Numbered from the stretch's first letter, positions 16,612 through 25,002 are shown. The stretch is DNA of 64,000 nucleotides from Streptomyces panaciradicis (GCF_023516615.1 NZ_JAMGBF010000078.1:24975-88974); one strand, 5' to 3'. The notes: generated by a model from the letters alone, not told the origin. Made by a program: numbers and translations.

Positions 16612-17094
16612 ATGGGAGTGTGGGACCTCGTGCTGGTCGGCCTGGTCCTTCTGCTGGGCCTGTGCGGGGTGCTGGTGCCCGGGGTGCCGGGGTCGTGGCT
16701 GGTGTGGGCCGCGATCCTGTGGTGGGCCCTGAAGGATCCACGGCCGCTCGCCTGGTGGGTCCTGGTCGGCACCACGGTCGCGCTGCTGCTCTCCCAGGTC
16801 GTGCGCTGGGCGCTGCCGCCGCGGCGGCTGCGGGCCGCCGGGGCGACGGCGCGGATGGGCGTGTACGCGGGTGCCGGCGCGTTCCTGGGTTTCCTCCTGT
16901 TGCCCGTGCTGGGCGCGATCCCCGGCTTCATGGGCGGCATCTATCTCGGTGAGCGCCGGCGTCTGGGCGGGCACGGCGAGGCCATGGCGGCCCTGCGCAC
17001 CGCGATGCGCTCGGGCGGTTCCAGCGTGCTGGCGGAGCTGTTCACCTGCCTGCTGATCGCCGGGGTGTGGCTGGGCGCGGTGCTCCACGGCTGA
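16612..17094 (+). CDS. DUF456 integral membrane protein
   Basis: A 160-residue membrane protein of the DUF456 family, with four hydrophobic segments at about 3-37, 44-62, 86-112 and 136-158. The glycine-rich turn GLCGVLVPGVPGSWLVW and the segment PGFMGGIYLGE are characteristic. Function is unknown. There is no good ribosome site, so the gene may be read by coupling from the regulator upstream or as a near-leaderless message. It converges on ogt with a 13-bp gap. Confidence 0.82.
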   Translation: MGVWDLVLVGLVLLLGLCGVLVPGVPGSWLVWAAILWWALKDPRPLAWWVLVGTTVALLLSQVVRWALPPRRLRAAGATARMGVYAGAGAFLGFLLLPVLGAIPGFMGGIYLGERRRLGGHGEAMAALRTAMRSGGSSVLAELFTCLLIAGVWLGAVLHG

Positions 17095-17107
17095 CGGGCC
17101 ACGGGGC

Positions 17108-17590
17108 CTAGAGGCATCCCTCCAGGGTGAGCAGTCGCACCTTGCGTTCCAGGCCGCCCGCGTAGCCCGTCAGGGCGCCGTTCGCGCCGATCACCCGGTG
17201 GCAGGGCCGCACGATGAGCAGCGGGTTGGCGCCGATCGCGCCGCCGACGGCCCGGACGGCCGCACGGGGCGCCCCGATCCGCGCGGCGATCTCGCCGTAC
17301 GTCGTGGTGGCGCCGTAGGGGACGGAGTCCAGGGCGGCCCACACCCGCTCCCGGAACTCGCTTCCCGCGGTGCTGAACGGCAGCCGGAAGTCCTTCAAGT
17401 CCCCGGCGAAGTAGGCGCCGAGCTGTTCCTCGGCGTCACGGAACAGGGCCGGTTCGTGCCGCCAGTCCGGCGCCGGCTCACGGCCGTTCCGCTGCCCGGG
17501 AACGGAGACGGAGGTCAGGGCTCCGGTGGTGTCGGCGGTGATCAGCAGGGCGCCGACGGGGCTGTCGACACGGGTCCACAGGGTGGTCAT
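17108..17590 (-). CDS. ogt: Methylated-DNA--[protein]-cysteine S-methyltransferase
   Basis: A suicide repair enzyme that moves the O6-methyl group of guanine to its own cysteine. The active-site motif PCHRV is intact (C130) and preceded by the usual GGAIGANPLLIVR. The DNA-binding helix region TYGEIAARIG lies at about 98-106. Length (160 residues) is normal for Ogt. It follows the ada-alkA gene by 6 bp and is almost certainly co-transcribed with it, forming an alkylation-repair operon. Confidence 0.95.
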   Translation of the reverse strand: MTTLWTRVDSPVGALLITADTTGALTSVSVPGQRNGREPAPDWRHEPALFRDAEEQLGAYFAGDLKDFRLPFSTAGSEFRERVWAALDSVPYGATTTYGEIAARIGAPRAAVRAVGGAIGANPLLIVRPCHRVIGANGALTGYAGGLERKVRLLTLEGCL

Positions 17591-17596
17591 CGCGGT

Positions 17597-18979
17597 TCAG
17601 TCCAACTCTCCTGCTGCGCGCAGGTGTCGTAGGGCGTACGAGCGCCAGGGGCGCCAGGTGTCGGGCACGTCCGGGCCGGGCGGGGCGACGTCGGGGTCGC
17701 CGAGTGCGCGGGTGCGGATCGCGGCGACGGCGGCGGGGTCCATGCCGGGCAGGGCGAGCAGGGCGGCGTGCGCCTCGTCGCGGTCGGCGCCCGGATCGAG
17801 ACGCAGGGCGCCGTCGGCGAGGGCCGCGGTGAGGGCGCCGAGGGTGCCGTCGGGTTCGGCCTCGGCGAGGACGGCCGGTTCGGGGAAGAGGTGGGTGAGG
17901 CTGCCGGTGGGCGAGTCGAGGGCCTTGCCGTACCGCCGTACCAGCCGTTCGCTCGTCCGCGGCCCCACCAGGGCCCGTACGGCCGCCTCGTCCGCGTCCG
18001 CTGCGCCCGGCGAGCGCAGGCCCGGGCGGGCGGCGACGAGGGGGGCGAGCCGTGGGTCGGCGCCGAGCCGCTCGTCGATCGCGTACGGGTCGGAGTCGAG
18101 GTCGAACAGCCTGCGCAGCCGGCCGACGGCGGTGGTGAGGTCGCGCGGGTCGGTCAGCTGCAGGCGGGCCTCCAGCCAGCCGCCGGGGTGCGCGGCGGAC
18201 GCGGACCCGGACCTGCCCGGCCGTTCGCCGACGGCGACGACGCCCGTGCCGTGCGGGAGGCGGAGGGTGCGACGGTAGGTGCGGCGGCCGCGCTCCCCGC
18301 TCACCTCCTCCACGCCGGGAACGGCCTCCTCGGCGAGCAGGTCGAAGACGGCGCCGGTCTGGTACGGGCCGCGGTGGGCGAGCCGCAGCGGGATTCCCGC
18401 GGCGGGGCGGCGGCCCCGCTGCCGGGGCGCCGCGGCCCGCAGCTCGCTCGGTGTGGAGGCGTAGACCTCGCGGACGGTGTCGTTGAACTGCCGGACGCTG
18501 GCGAAGCCCGACGCGAACGCGATCTCCGTGATCGGCAGGTCGGTCGTCTGCACCAGCACCCGCGCGGTGTGCGCCCGCTGGGCCCGGGCCAGGGCGACGG
18601 GTCCGGCCCCGAGCTCGGCGGTCAGCTGCCGCTGCACCTGGCGGGCGCTGTAGCCGAGCCGCCCGGCGAGCCCTGCGACGCCCTCGCGGTCGACGACGCC
18701 GTCCGCGATCAGCCGCATGGCGCGGCCCACCACGTCGGCGCGGGCGTTCCAGTCGGCGGATCCCGGCACGGCGTCCGGGCGGCAGCGGCGGCAGGCCCGG
18801 AAGCCGGCGCCCTGGGCCGCGGCGGCCGTGGCGTAGAAGCGGACGTTGCGGCGCTTCGGGGTCACGGCCGGGCAGCTGGGACGGCAGTAGATGCCGGTCG
18901 TCTCGACGGCGAAGAAGAACTCGCCGTCGAACCGCGCGTCACGGCTCCGCACGGCCTCGTACCTGGTGTCCTCGTCCAT
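17597..18979 (-). CDS. Ada-AlkA fusion: methyl-sensing AraC regulator and 3-methyladenine DNA glycosylase II
   Basis: A 460-residue three-part protein. The N-terminal Ada zinc domain has cysteines 32, 36, 63 and 66, with exactly the spacing of E. coli Ada (C38, C42, C69, C72), so C32 should accept methyl groups from phosphotriesters. An AraC-type helix-turn-helix follows (about 85-180). The C-terminal AlkA glycosylase domain (about 195-460) includes LPGMDPAAVAAIRTRAL. Methylation would turn it into an activator of the repair operon, including itself and ogt. The start is ATG 18979, with GTG directly upstream as an alternative. Confidence 0.93.
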   Translation of the reverse strand: MDEDTRYEAVRSRDARFDGEFFFAVETTGIYCRPSCPAVTPKRRNVRFYATAAAAQGAGFRACRRCRPDAVPGSADWNARADVVGRAMRLIADGVVDREGVAGLAGRLGYSARQVQRQLTAELGAGPVALARAQRAHTARVLVQTTDLPITEIAFASGFASVRQFNDTVREVYASTPSELRAAAPRQRGRRPAAGIPLRLAHRGPYQTGAVFDLLAEEAVPGVEEVSGERGRRTYRRTLRLPHGTGVVAVGERPGRSGSASAAHPGGWLEARLQLTDPRDLTTAVGRLRRLFDLDSDPYAIDERLGADPRLAPLVAARPGLRSPGAADADEAAVRALVGPRTSERLVRRYGKALDSPTGSLTHLFPEPAVLAEAEPDGTLGALTAALADGALRLDPGADRDEAHAALLALPGMDPAAVAAIRTRALGDPDVAPPGPDVPDTWRPWRSYALRHLRAAGELD

Positions 18980-19087
18980 CACGCATCCAGTGTGCGCCGC
19001 ACGGAAAGCACAAGGCTGGCGGAAATCAGACACGACACCCACCGGGCGCGGGGCAGCCCGAGACCCACGCCCCGCACGGCCATGGCC

Positions 19088-19185
19088 ACCCGGGGTGCGT
19101 CTGAGGCGGCCCCCCTACCGGCCAGGCGGGGGCCGGCCGGGAGAGCGCGCCCGGTACAGCAACTGCACCCCGCCGGGAACGGCGC
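19088..19185. repeat. Flanking direct repeat A of the minisatellite region
   Basis: About 98 bp with CCCGGGGTGCGTCTG, GGCCAGGCGGGGG and TGCACCCCGCC in the same order and spacing as at 19786-19893. The two copies bracket the tandem array. Confidence 0.6.
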
Positions 19186-19290
19186 CCGCCCGGGAAGGGC
19201 GCCCCGCTTGGGAAGGGCGCCCGCCCGGGGAGGGCCCCGCTCGGGAAAGGCGCCCCCCCAGAGAGGGCACCCCGCGCACGAACTCCGCCC

Positions 19291-19690
19291 CACTCGGGAA
19301 GGACGCCCGGATCAGGAACCGGTCCCCGCCGGGAAGGGCGCCCCGGCCCGGGGAAAGCGTCCGCTCGGGAGGGAGCCCCACGCAGGAACTCCGCCCGGCC
19401 CGGGAACTCCGTCCCACTCGGGAAGGACGCCCCGATCAGGAACCGGACCCCGCCGGGAAGGGCGCCCCGGCCCGGGGAAAGCGTCCGCTCGGGAAGGGAG
19501 CCCCACGCAGGAACTCCGCCCGGCCCGGGAACTCCGTCCCACTCGGGAAGGACGCCCGGACCAGAAACCGGACCCCGCCGGGAAGGGCGCCCCACCCGGG
19601 AACGCCGCCCGGCCCGGGAACTCCGTCCCACTCGGGAAGGACGCCCGGATCAGAAACCGGACCCCGCTGGGAAGGGCGCCCGCCAGGGGA
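19291..19690. repeat. Tandem array of about 125-bp units
   Basis: Units start at CACTCGGGAAGGACGCCC at 19291, 19415, 19540 and 19629, giving periods of 124, 125 and a shortened 89 bp. Each full unit then holds GGAACCGG, CCCCGCCGGGAAGGGCGC, GGGGAAAGCGTCCGCTCGGG and GGAACTCCGCCCGGCCCGGG. Copies differ by only a few bases, so the expansion is recent. Confidence 0.85.
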
Positions 19691-19785
19691 AGGCGCCCCG
19701 CCGGCAGAGCGCGCCCCGCCAGGGGAAGACGTCCCGCTCGGAGAGGGCGCCCCGCCCAGGAACGGCGCCCCGCTCAGTCCTGTAC

Positions 19786-19893
19786 GCCCGGGGTGCGTCT
19801 GGGGCACCGCCCCGGCCGGCCGTCGGCCAGGCGGGGGGCGCCCGGGAGGGGCACCCCCTTCAGGAGATGCACCCCGCCAGGGAAGGGCACCCC
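19786..19893. repeat. Flanking direct repeat B of the minisatellite region
   Basis: About 108 bp related to the copy at 19088-19185, with a few small insertions. It lies just downstream of the rsgA stop on the gene's strand. Confidence 0.6.
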
Positions 19894-19920
19894 GTGCGCC
19901 ACCCAGGCACCGCGCGCCCC

Positions 19921-21027
19921 TCACATGCGGCGGCCCCTTTTCAGTTCCATGGCTGCCCTGCCCTCCGCGCCCTTGCGCTTCCAGTCGCGGCGGAGTTCCG
20001 CGCGGGCTCGGGCGTCGGTCTTGGCCACGATCCACTGGTTCTCGCGGACCAGCTTCCGGTAGCTCTCCAGCCGTCGTACCTGGAGTTCCCCGGCGTCCAC
20101 GGCCGCCAGTACCGCGCAGCCCGGTTCGGCGCCGTGCGCGCAGTCGTGGAAGCGGCACTGCTGGGCGAGTTCCTCGATCTCGGCGAAGACCTGCCCGACG
20201 CCGCTCTCGGCGTCCCACAGGCCGACGCCGCGCAGTCCCGGCGTGTCGATGAGCACTCCCCCGCCGGGCAGGGCGAGCAGGTTGCGGGTGGTCGTCGTGT
20301 GGCGGCCCTTGCCGTCGACGTCCCGGATGGCCTGGACGTCCATCACGTCGGCGCCGACGAGCGCGTTCACGAGGGTGGACTTGCCCGCGCCGGACTGGCC
20401 GAGCAGCACGGTCGTGCCGTCGCCGACGGCGGCGCGCAGGACGTCGAGTCCGTCGCCGTCCACGGCGCTGACCGGCAGGACGGTCACGCCGGGCGCCGAC
20501 AGTTCCACGTCCTGGACCAGGTGGGCCCGGGTCACCGCGTCCGGCACGAGGTCGGCCTTGGTGAGGACGACGAGCGGCTGGGCGCCCGACTCCCAGGCCA
20601 GCGCGAGGAACCGCTCGATGCGCCCGAGGTCGAGCTCGGCCGCGAGCGACACCGCGACGATGGCGTGGTCGACGTTGGCGGCGAGGATCTGCCCCTCGGA
20701 CCGCTTGGAGGAGGTGGAGCGCACGAAGGCGGTGCGGCGCGGCAGATACGTACGGACGTAGCGGGGGTTGCCGCCCGGTTCGACGGCGACCCAGTCGCCG
20801 GTGCACACGACCCGCAGCGGGTCGTGCGGGGTGACGAACGCCGTGTCGGCGCGCAGCACCCCGTCGGCGGTGACCACGTCGCACTGGCCGCGGTCGACCC
20901 GGACCACGCGTCCGGGCAGCAGTCCTTCGGTGGCGTACGGGGCGAACGTGTCCGCCCATGCCTCGTCCCAGCCGTAGGGAGCGAGCGCGGAAAAAGCAGA
21001 AGCGGAGAAAGCAGAACGGGAAGTCAA
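19921..21027 (-). CDS. rsgA: Ribosome small-subunit-dependent GTPase A
   Basis: RsgA (YjeQ) is a circularly permuted GTPase that checks late maturation of the 30S subunit. All signatures are visible in permuted order: an N-terminal OB-fold, G4 TKAD at 156-159, G1 GQSGAGKS at 210-217 and G3 DTPG at 261-264. A C-terminal zinc site follows (C291, C296, H298, C304). Length is 368 residues. The start appears to be TTG at 21027 behind GAAGGG, with no better in-frame start before the OB-fold. The first codons contain a short duplication (SAFSASAFSA). Confidence 0.93.
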   Translation of the reverse strand: MTSRSAFSASAFSALAPYGWDEAWADTFAPYATEGLLPGRVVRVDRGQCDVVTADGVLRADTAFVTPHDPLRVVCTGDWVAVEPGGNPRYVRTYLPRRTAFVRSTSSKRSEGQILAANVDHAIVAVSLAAELDLGRIERFLALAWESGAQPLVVLTKADLVPDAVTRAHLVQDVELSAPGVTVLPVSAVDGDGLDVLRAAVGDGTTVLLGQSGAGKSTLVNALVGADVMDVQAIRDVDGKGRHTTTTRNLLALPGGGVLIDTPGLRGVGLWDAESGVGQVFAEIEELAQQCRFHDCAHGAEPGCAVLAAVDAGELQVRRLESYRKLVRENQWIVAKTDARARAELRRDWKRKGAEGRAAMELKRGRRM

Positions 21028-21072
21028 GGGTGACCCTTCACAAGGGAGGCCCCGGCGACAGGTTCGGTGAGG

Positions 21073-21141
21073 TCAGCCGGCGGCCACGGAGGTGGACGTG
21101 ATGATCTGGATGCGGGCAGCGCTCGTCGCAAAGACAGCCAT
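21073..21141 (-). CDS. Small 22-residue ORF with strong ribosome site
   Basis: ATG at 21141 lies nine bases after a perfect AGGAGG, and the frame stops with TGA at 21075-21073, 45 bp before rsgA. The peptide begins MAVFATSAARIQIIT and ends SVAAG. It has no Cys, Trp or signal sequence. It could be a leader peptide for rsgA or a small protein of its own. The ribosome site is one of the best in the window, which makes chance less likely. Confidence 0.45.
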   Translation of the reverse strand: MAVFATSAARIQIITSTSVAAG

Positions 21142-21220
21142 CGGTCAACACCTCCTCTTTCCTCGGTTCAGGGTCGTTCCTCGAACCGGCGCAACAGTAG
21201 CCCGCCGCGCCGGTGTCCCG

Positions 21221-22705
21221 TCAACCGGTTTTCTCGCAGGGGTGCCCGTTCAGCGTGAAGTCGTAGGGCGGCGAGTTCTTGGTCTTCCAGGAGGCGAGGA
21301 ACCCGAAGGAGAGCGTGCCGCGTGCGGGGACGGCCTTGTTGTAGTCGGCGGCGGTCGCCGTGACGCGGTCGCCGGTCTGGGCGACGGTGGCGTCCCACAT
21401 CTGGCCGACCTGCTGGCCGTCCTTGAAGGACCAGCCGACGCTCCAGTTGGTCAGCGCCTTCGTCGTGGTGACGGAGACGGTGGCCTGGAAGCCGTCGGGC
21501 CACTCGTTGACCAGGTCGTAGCCGACCGTGCAGGTGGCCGCTTCCTTCACGGTGGCACCGCCGCCGCCCGCGGCGGACGACGACGTGCCCTGGGGTTCGG
21601 GGTCGGGCTTGCCGTCGTCGCCGCCCTTCGCCCCGGACACGGTCGTGGTGGGGGACGGCGAGGCGCTGCTCGGGGAGGAGGTGACGGGCGGCGGGGAGGG
21701 GCGGGGGGCGGCGACGGGGCTGCTGTCGGACGGGGTGTCGCCCGCCGTGATGTCGCCGTCCGCGCCGCCGAACGGCATCAGGGACACGGCCAGCGCGAGG
21801 AACGAGACCAGGACGGCCGCGACGAGGAGGCCGTTGCGCACGGTGCGCGCCCGGTCCGCGCCGGACTTGGGCTCGCCGTTCTCGCCCTCGGCGGGGTCGG
21901 GGCGCCCGGCGCCGAGCCGCACCTCGGCGGCGCGTCGGCGGCGCTCCAGGTAGGCGAGGCCGCCCCAGCCGATCACGCCGCCGGCGAGGGCGGTGGGGAG
22001 TCCGCCGCCGTGCGGGCGCAAGCACGCGGCGGCCTCGGCGCAGTCCACGCAGGTGGCGAGGTGGCGCGAGAGGTCGGCGGGGATGTCGGCGCCGGGCGAG
22101 CGGGTGACCGCGTCGAGGAGGCGGGCGTAGCTGCGGCAGTTCGCGTCCAGCGGCGTGTCGAGGTGGGCGCGGTGGCAGCGGTCGCGGAACAGGCGGCGTA
22201 CCTCGGTGAGTTCCTCGCCGACGAGCGCGGGGTCGAGGCCGAGCCGGCGGGCCACCACGGAGTGCGGCAGTGCCTCCACCTCGGCCAGCCACAGCAGTGT
22301 CGCGTCCGCGTCCTGCAGGTCGCGCAGGGCGCGCAGGGCGAGCGGGCGTTGCAGCGGCGGCCCCGTGTAGCGCGTGGCCTTCTCGGAGTTCAGCCACAGG
22401 CGCAGGTCGGGGTCGAGGTCGTCGCCCTGTCCGCTCTCCTCCCAGTCGGCCGCCGTGCTGCGCACGGCGGTCAACAGCAGCGGGATCATGGGCAGTCGGG
22501 GTGAGCGGCGGCCGGTGCCTCGGGCGACGGGTCCGCTCTCCGTGTCGCGGACCTCGCGTATACCGAGCGCGAACGCCTCCGAGGCCAGCTGTGTGGCAGC
22601 GGTGGCGCCGGCGGTGCACAGGTCGGCGTAGGAAAGCACCGCGTCCCAGCACTCGGAGAACAGCGCGGCCTCGGCGGCGTCCTTCGGGGTCGGCAGGTCG
22701 GGCAT
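21221..22705 (-). CDS. Sigma-factor-like/zinc-finger membrane protein with C-terminal cellulose-binding (CBM2) domain
   Basis: A 494-residue fusion. Residues 1-180 look like a degenerate ECF-type sigma factor, with a region-4-like helix pair LPHSVVARRLGLDPALVGEEL at about 146-166. An anti-sigma zinc motif HX3CX2C follows (H215, C219, C222), then a transmembrane helix at 292-311 and a Ser/Pro/Thr linker. A CBM2-type domain from about 388 to the end has conserved Trp in LTNWSVGWSFKDG and terminal Cys. The CBM lies outside the cell, the sigma-like part inside. It may couple surface polysaccharide binding to transcription, but that is inference. The ATG follows AGGAGA. Confidence 0.82.
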   Translation of the reverse strand: MPDLPTPKDAAEAALFSECWDAVLSYADLCTAGATAATQLASEAFALGIREVRDTESGPVARGTGRRSPRLPMIPLLLTAVRSTAADWEESGQGDDLDPDLRLWLNSEKATRYTGPPLQRPLALRALRDLQDADATLLWLAEVEALPHSVVARRLGLDPALVGEELTEVRRLFRDRCHRAHLDTPLDANCRSYARLLDAVTRSPGADIPADLSRHLATCVDCAEAAACLRPHGGGLPTALAGGVIGWGGLAYLERRRRAAEVRLGAGRPDPAEGENGEPKSGADRARTVRNGLLVAAVLVSFLALAVSLMPFGGADGDITAGDTPSDSSPVAAPRPSPPPVTSSPSSASPSPTTTVSGAKGGDDGKPDPEPQGTSSSAAGGGGATVKEAATCTVGYDLVNEWPDGFQATVSVTTTKALTNWSVGWSFKDGQQVGQMWDATVAQTGDRVTATAADYNKAVPARGTLSFGFLASWKTKNSPPYDFTLNGHPCEKTG

Positions 22706-22923
22706 GGGTCTCCTGCATTGAAAGCGAGGTCAACTCACCATGACGGCAAAGGAGTTGGGGGGAACCTCGCGGCAGGGCAGGAGCCTTTCACGTTTTTCTC
22801 ACAACTGACAAGCGCTGTGTTCAGTTGTCCTGACAGACCCCTGTGGAACCGCCGCCGGGCCACAACTCCCGCCTCATGTACGCAAGGAGACCACGCTTCG
22901 ACTCACCGTGCCCAGAGGTTCGC
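22706..22923. promoter_or_regulatory. Promoter region with inverted repeat ACAACTGA/TCAGTTGT
   Basis: The spacer upstream of the sigma-like/CBM2 gene holds ACAACTGA (22801-22808) and TCAGTTGT (22821-22828) around a central AGCGCT. This is an 8-12-8 inverted repeat, a good operator candidate about 95 bp before the start codon. Confidence 0.4.
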
Positions 22924-24267
22924 TCAGACCTCCGCCGTCTCCTCCGCGCTCTCGTCCGTCGTCTCCCGCGCCGGAAGGCTGTCCATGAAGGAGCTGACGG
23001 AGAACACGGCACGGCCGGGTCCGGGCGGGCCGTAGCCGGGGGGCGAGGACAGGCCGAAGTCCTCCATGGTCTGCCGGTAGGCCTGCAGCAGCCGGATGTG
23101 GTACTCCAGCGGCGCGCCCGCCGGGTTGGCCTTGCCGAGCGGCGTCGTGGGCTCGGGGCACCAGGTGGTGAAGCGGGGCGTGATGCCGTTCGACATGAAG
23201 AAGCGCAGGCCCTCGGTGGTCGAGTCGATCGCCTCGTCGACCGTCTTGAACCCGAAGGGCTCGGCCATCTCCACGCCCGCCACGAAGTTGGGGATGACGT
23301 TGCGCGCGCCGAAGACGTCCGCCGAGTCCAGGATGCGCCGGTGCCACTCGTCCCGGCCGACGTACCGCTCCTTGCCCGGGCAGTACATCTTGAACAGATA
23401 CTCGTCCCACACCTCGTAGTTGGGGTGGTAGATCTGCACGCCGTAGTCCTTGAACCGCTGCACGTCGTCCTTGGGCAGCGCCTGTGCGACGACCTTGCCG
23501 ATCCAGCGGCCCGGGAAGCGCTCCTCGATGGCCTTGGCGTAGTGGCCGTAGAAGTCGGCCTCGTCCCGCCCGGAGACCGTCTTGGTGATCGCGCCGCCGG
23601 TGAGCGTGTAGGCGGTGGACGCCTTGGCGGTGTCGTACCGGTCGATGATCTCCAGGGCCTCCAGCACCTCCTCCACGTCCTTGACGCCCGTGTACGGCCG
23701 CCCGGCCGCCTTGTGCTGGCGCCAGTTGTGGTTGATGTCGCAGTACTGGCACTCCTCCTTGGCGCCGAAGTACTGGCAGACCCGGAAGACGGTGAGGTAG
23801 ATCAGGTAGCCCCACTGGATGGTCGGGGCGACCTCCATGACCGACTTCCCGTTGGACAGCTTGTGCCGGTAGTACTCGGGCATGGGCGGCACGCCGACGT
23901 CGGCGATGCGCTTGCCGTCGAGGTAGAGGCCGAGCACCCCTTCGTCGTTCGCGGCGACGCGGTACGGCGAGGACGGGTTCACGCGCACGGAGACGACGGT
24001 GCGGCGCAGGTCGTAGGGGCCGCCGGTGAGGATGATCTCCTCCGGGGGCCGGCGCAGGGCGGCCTCGCCGAGCTCGGGCAGGGTGCCGTGGTCGAAGGAG
24101 AAGATGAAGTACGACTTCGGCTTGACCTCGCCGCCCTCGTTGTCGCTGAGCGCGGAGGGGTCGAAGGCCACACCACCACGCAGCAGGTCCTCTTTGAAGA
24201 CGGCTTCCCGCGGTACCTGCGGAAACCGCTCCATCAGATCCTCGACCAGTGCGGTACGGCTGCCCAT
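22924..24267 (-). CDS. Radical SAM protein of unknown function, CX8CX2C cluster motif
   Basis: A 447-residue enzyme. The cysteines are C164, C173 and C176 (VCQYFGAKEECQYCDI), giving CX8CX2C instead of the canonical CX3CX2C, followed by the usual aromatic/acidic continuation. Downstream are a GGE-like position (LTGGAITKT near residue 225) and barrel strands such as IYHPNYEVWDEYLFKMYCPG, typical of radical SAM proteins. An N-terminal domain of about 150 residues has no named match. ATG 24267 was chosen because GGAGGAG lies seven bases upstream. It is upstream of no partner gene in the same direction. The flavin-binding protein gene 58 bp upstream may be co-transcribed. Confidence 0.85.
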   Translation of the reverse strand: MGSRTALVEDLMERFPQVPREAVFKEDLLRGGVAFDPSALSDNEGGEVKPKSYFIFSFDHGTLPELGEAALRRPPEEIILTGGPYDLRRTVVSVRVNPSSPYRVAANDEGVLGLYLDGKRIADVGVPPMPEYYRHKLSNGKSVMEVAPTIQWGYLIYLTVFRVCQYFGAKEECQYCDINHNWRQHKAAGRPYTGVKDVEEVLEALEIIDRYDTAKASTAYTLTGGAITKTVSGRDEADFYGHYAKAIEERFPGRWIGKVVAQALPKDDVQRFKDYGVQIYHPNYEVWDEYLFKMYCPGKERYVGRDEWHRRILDSADVFGARNVIPNFVAGVEMAEPFGFKTVDEAIDSTTEGLRFFMSNGITPRFTTWCPEPTTPLGKANPAGAPLEYHIRLLQAYRQTMEDFGLSSPPGYGPPGPGRAVFSVSSFMDSLPARETTDESAEETAEV

Positions 24268-24325
24268 CCCCACTCTCCTCCCGGCTCAGGCGTTCGACTC
24301 CCCACCGTATGCCCCCGCCCGGCGC

Positions 24326-24988
24326 TCAGCCGTGGCGGGCCCCCTCACGGCGCGCGATGTGTCCTGGTATCGGCCGGCCGGGCGGCAGCAGCGGGTCGGG
24401 CACCGGGGTGTCCCAGGCCGAGGTCAGCGGCAGGGTGCCGGCCCACAGGCCCAGCTCCGCGTCGGGGCCGTCGCCGTCGTCGGGGGGCCCGGTGCGGATC
24501 TTCACCGAGGCCTGTTCGAGGGAGAGGGCGAGGAGCGTGGTGGCGGCGAGCTCCTTGCGGCTGGGGCGGCGGGCGTACGACCACTGGCCGGGCGCCGCGT
24601 GCTCGGTGAGCAGCCGCAGCCCGGTCAGCTTCTCCTCGGGGTCGGTGACCTTGCGGGCCTCGCCGTGGATCATGGCGCTGCGGTAGTTGACGCCGTGCTC
24701 GAAGACGGAGCGGGCGAGGACCAGCCCGTCCACGTGGGTGACGGTGACGCACACCGGGGTGCCGCCCGCGAGGCTGCGGCTGGCCACGGAACCGTGCAGG
24801 TAGAGCTGCCGCTCGTCGCGGCCGTAGACCGTCGGCACCACCAGCGGCCGGCCGTCGACCACCACACCCAGGTGGCAGACGAACCCCGCGTCGAGGACGG
24901 CGTCGAGGTCGGCACGGTCGAGGCTGCCCTGTTCGCGCAGGCGGCGGTGCCGGGTGAGGTCGGTCTCCGGAAGCGATTCGCGCGTCAT
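24326..24988 (-). CDS. Pyridoxamine 5'-phosphate oxidase-like flavin-binding protein
   Basis: A 220-residue split-barrel flavoprotein of the pyridox_oxase_2/FMN-binding type. Typical stretches are GFVCHLGVVVDGRPLVVPTVYGRD, LYLHGSVASR and FEHGVNYRSAMIHGEAR. Members bind FMN or F420 and reduce small substrates, or simply buffer flavin; the substrate is unknown. There is no Shine-Dalgarno sequence: a TAGCTT -10 box ends eight bases before the ATG, so the message is probably leaderless. The radical SAM gene lies 58 bp downstream in the same direction. Confidence 0.85.
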   Translation of the reverse strand: MTRESLPETDLTRHRRLREQGSLDRADLDAVLDAGFVCHLGVVVDGRPLVVPTVYGRDERQLYLHGSVASRSLAGGTPVCVTVTHVDGLVLARSVFEHGVNYRSAMIHGEARKVTDPEEKLTGLRLLTEHAAPGQWSYARRPSRKELAATTLLALSLEQASVKIRTGPPDDGDGPDAELGLWAGTLPLTSAWDTPVPDPLLPPGRPIPGHIARREGARHG

Positions 24989-24996
24989 GCGGCGAA

Positions 24997-25002
24997 AAGC
25001 TA
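24997..25002 (-). promoter_or_regulatory. -10 box TAGCTT of a leaderless transcript
   Basis: TAGCTT on the minus strand, eight bases before the ATG of the flavin-binding protein gene. No ribosome site lies between. Confidence 0.5.

Larger units (their letters stand above)
19043..19920. other. Non-coding minisatellite region between rsgA and ada-alkA
   Basis: About 880 bp of extreme GC and low complexity built from variants of CGGGAAGGGCGCCCC. Long frames are open on both strands only because stop codons are rare at this GC. The internal repeat period is 124-125 bp, not a multiple of three, so no frame would keep a repeated peptide. The right end also holds the promoter of ada-alkA. Confidence 0.6.

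Noticed and set aside
19291..19690. Tandem units considered as a CRISPR array
   Set aside because: Units are contiguous with no unique spacers, have the wrong size, and no cas genes are nearby.
17768..20062. 764-codon plus-strand frame over ada-alkA and the minisatellite
   Set aside because: Low-complexity composition, opposite to a good gene, and the 124/125-bp repeat period shifts frame between units.
21073..24267. Small ORF plus radical SAM enzyme as a RiPP cluster
   Set aside because: A 1.5-kb unrelated gene lies between them, the peptide has no Cys or typical core, and no protease, recognition element or dedicated exporter is adjacent.
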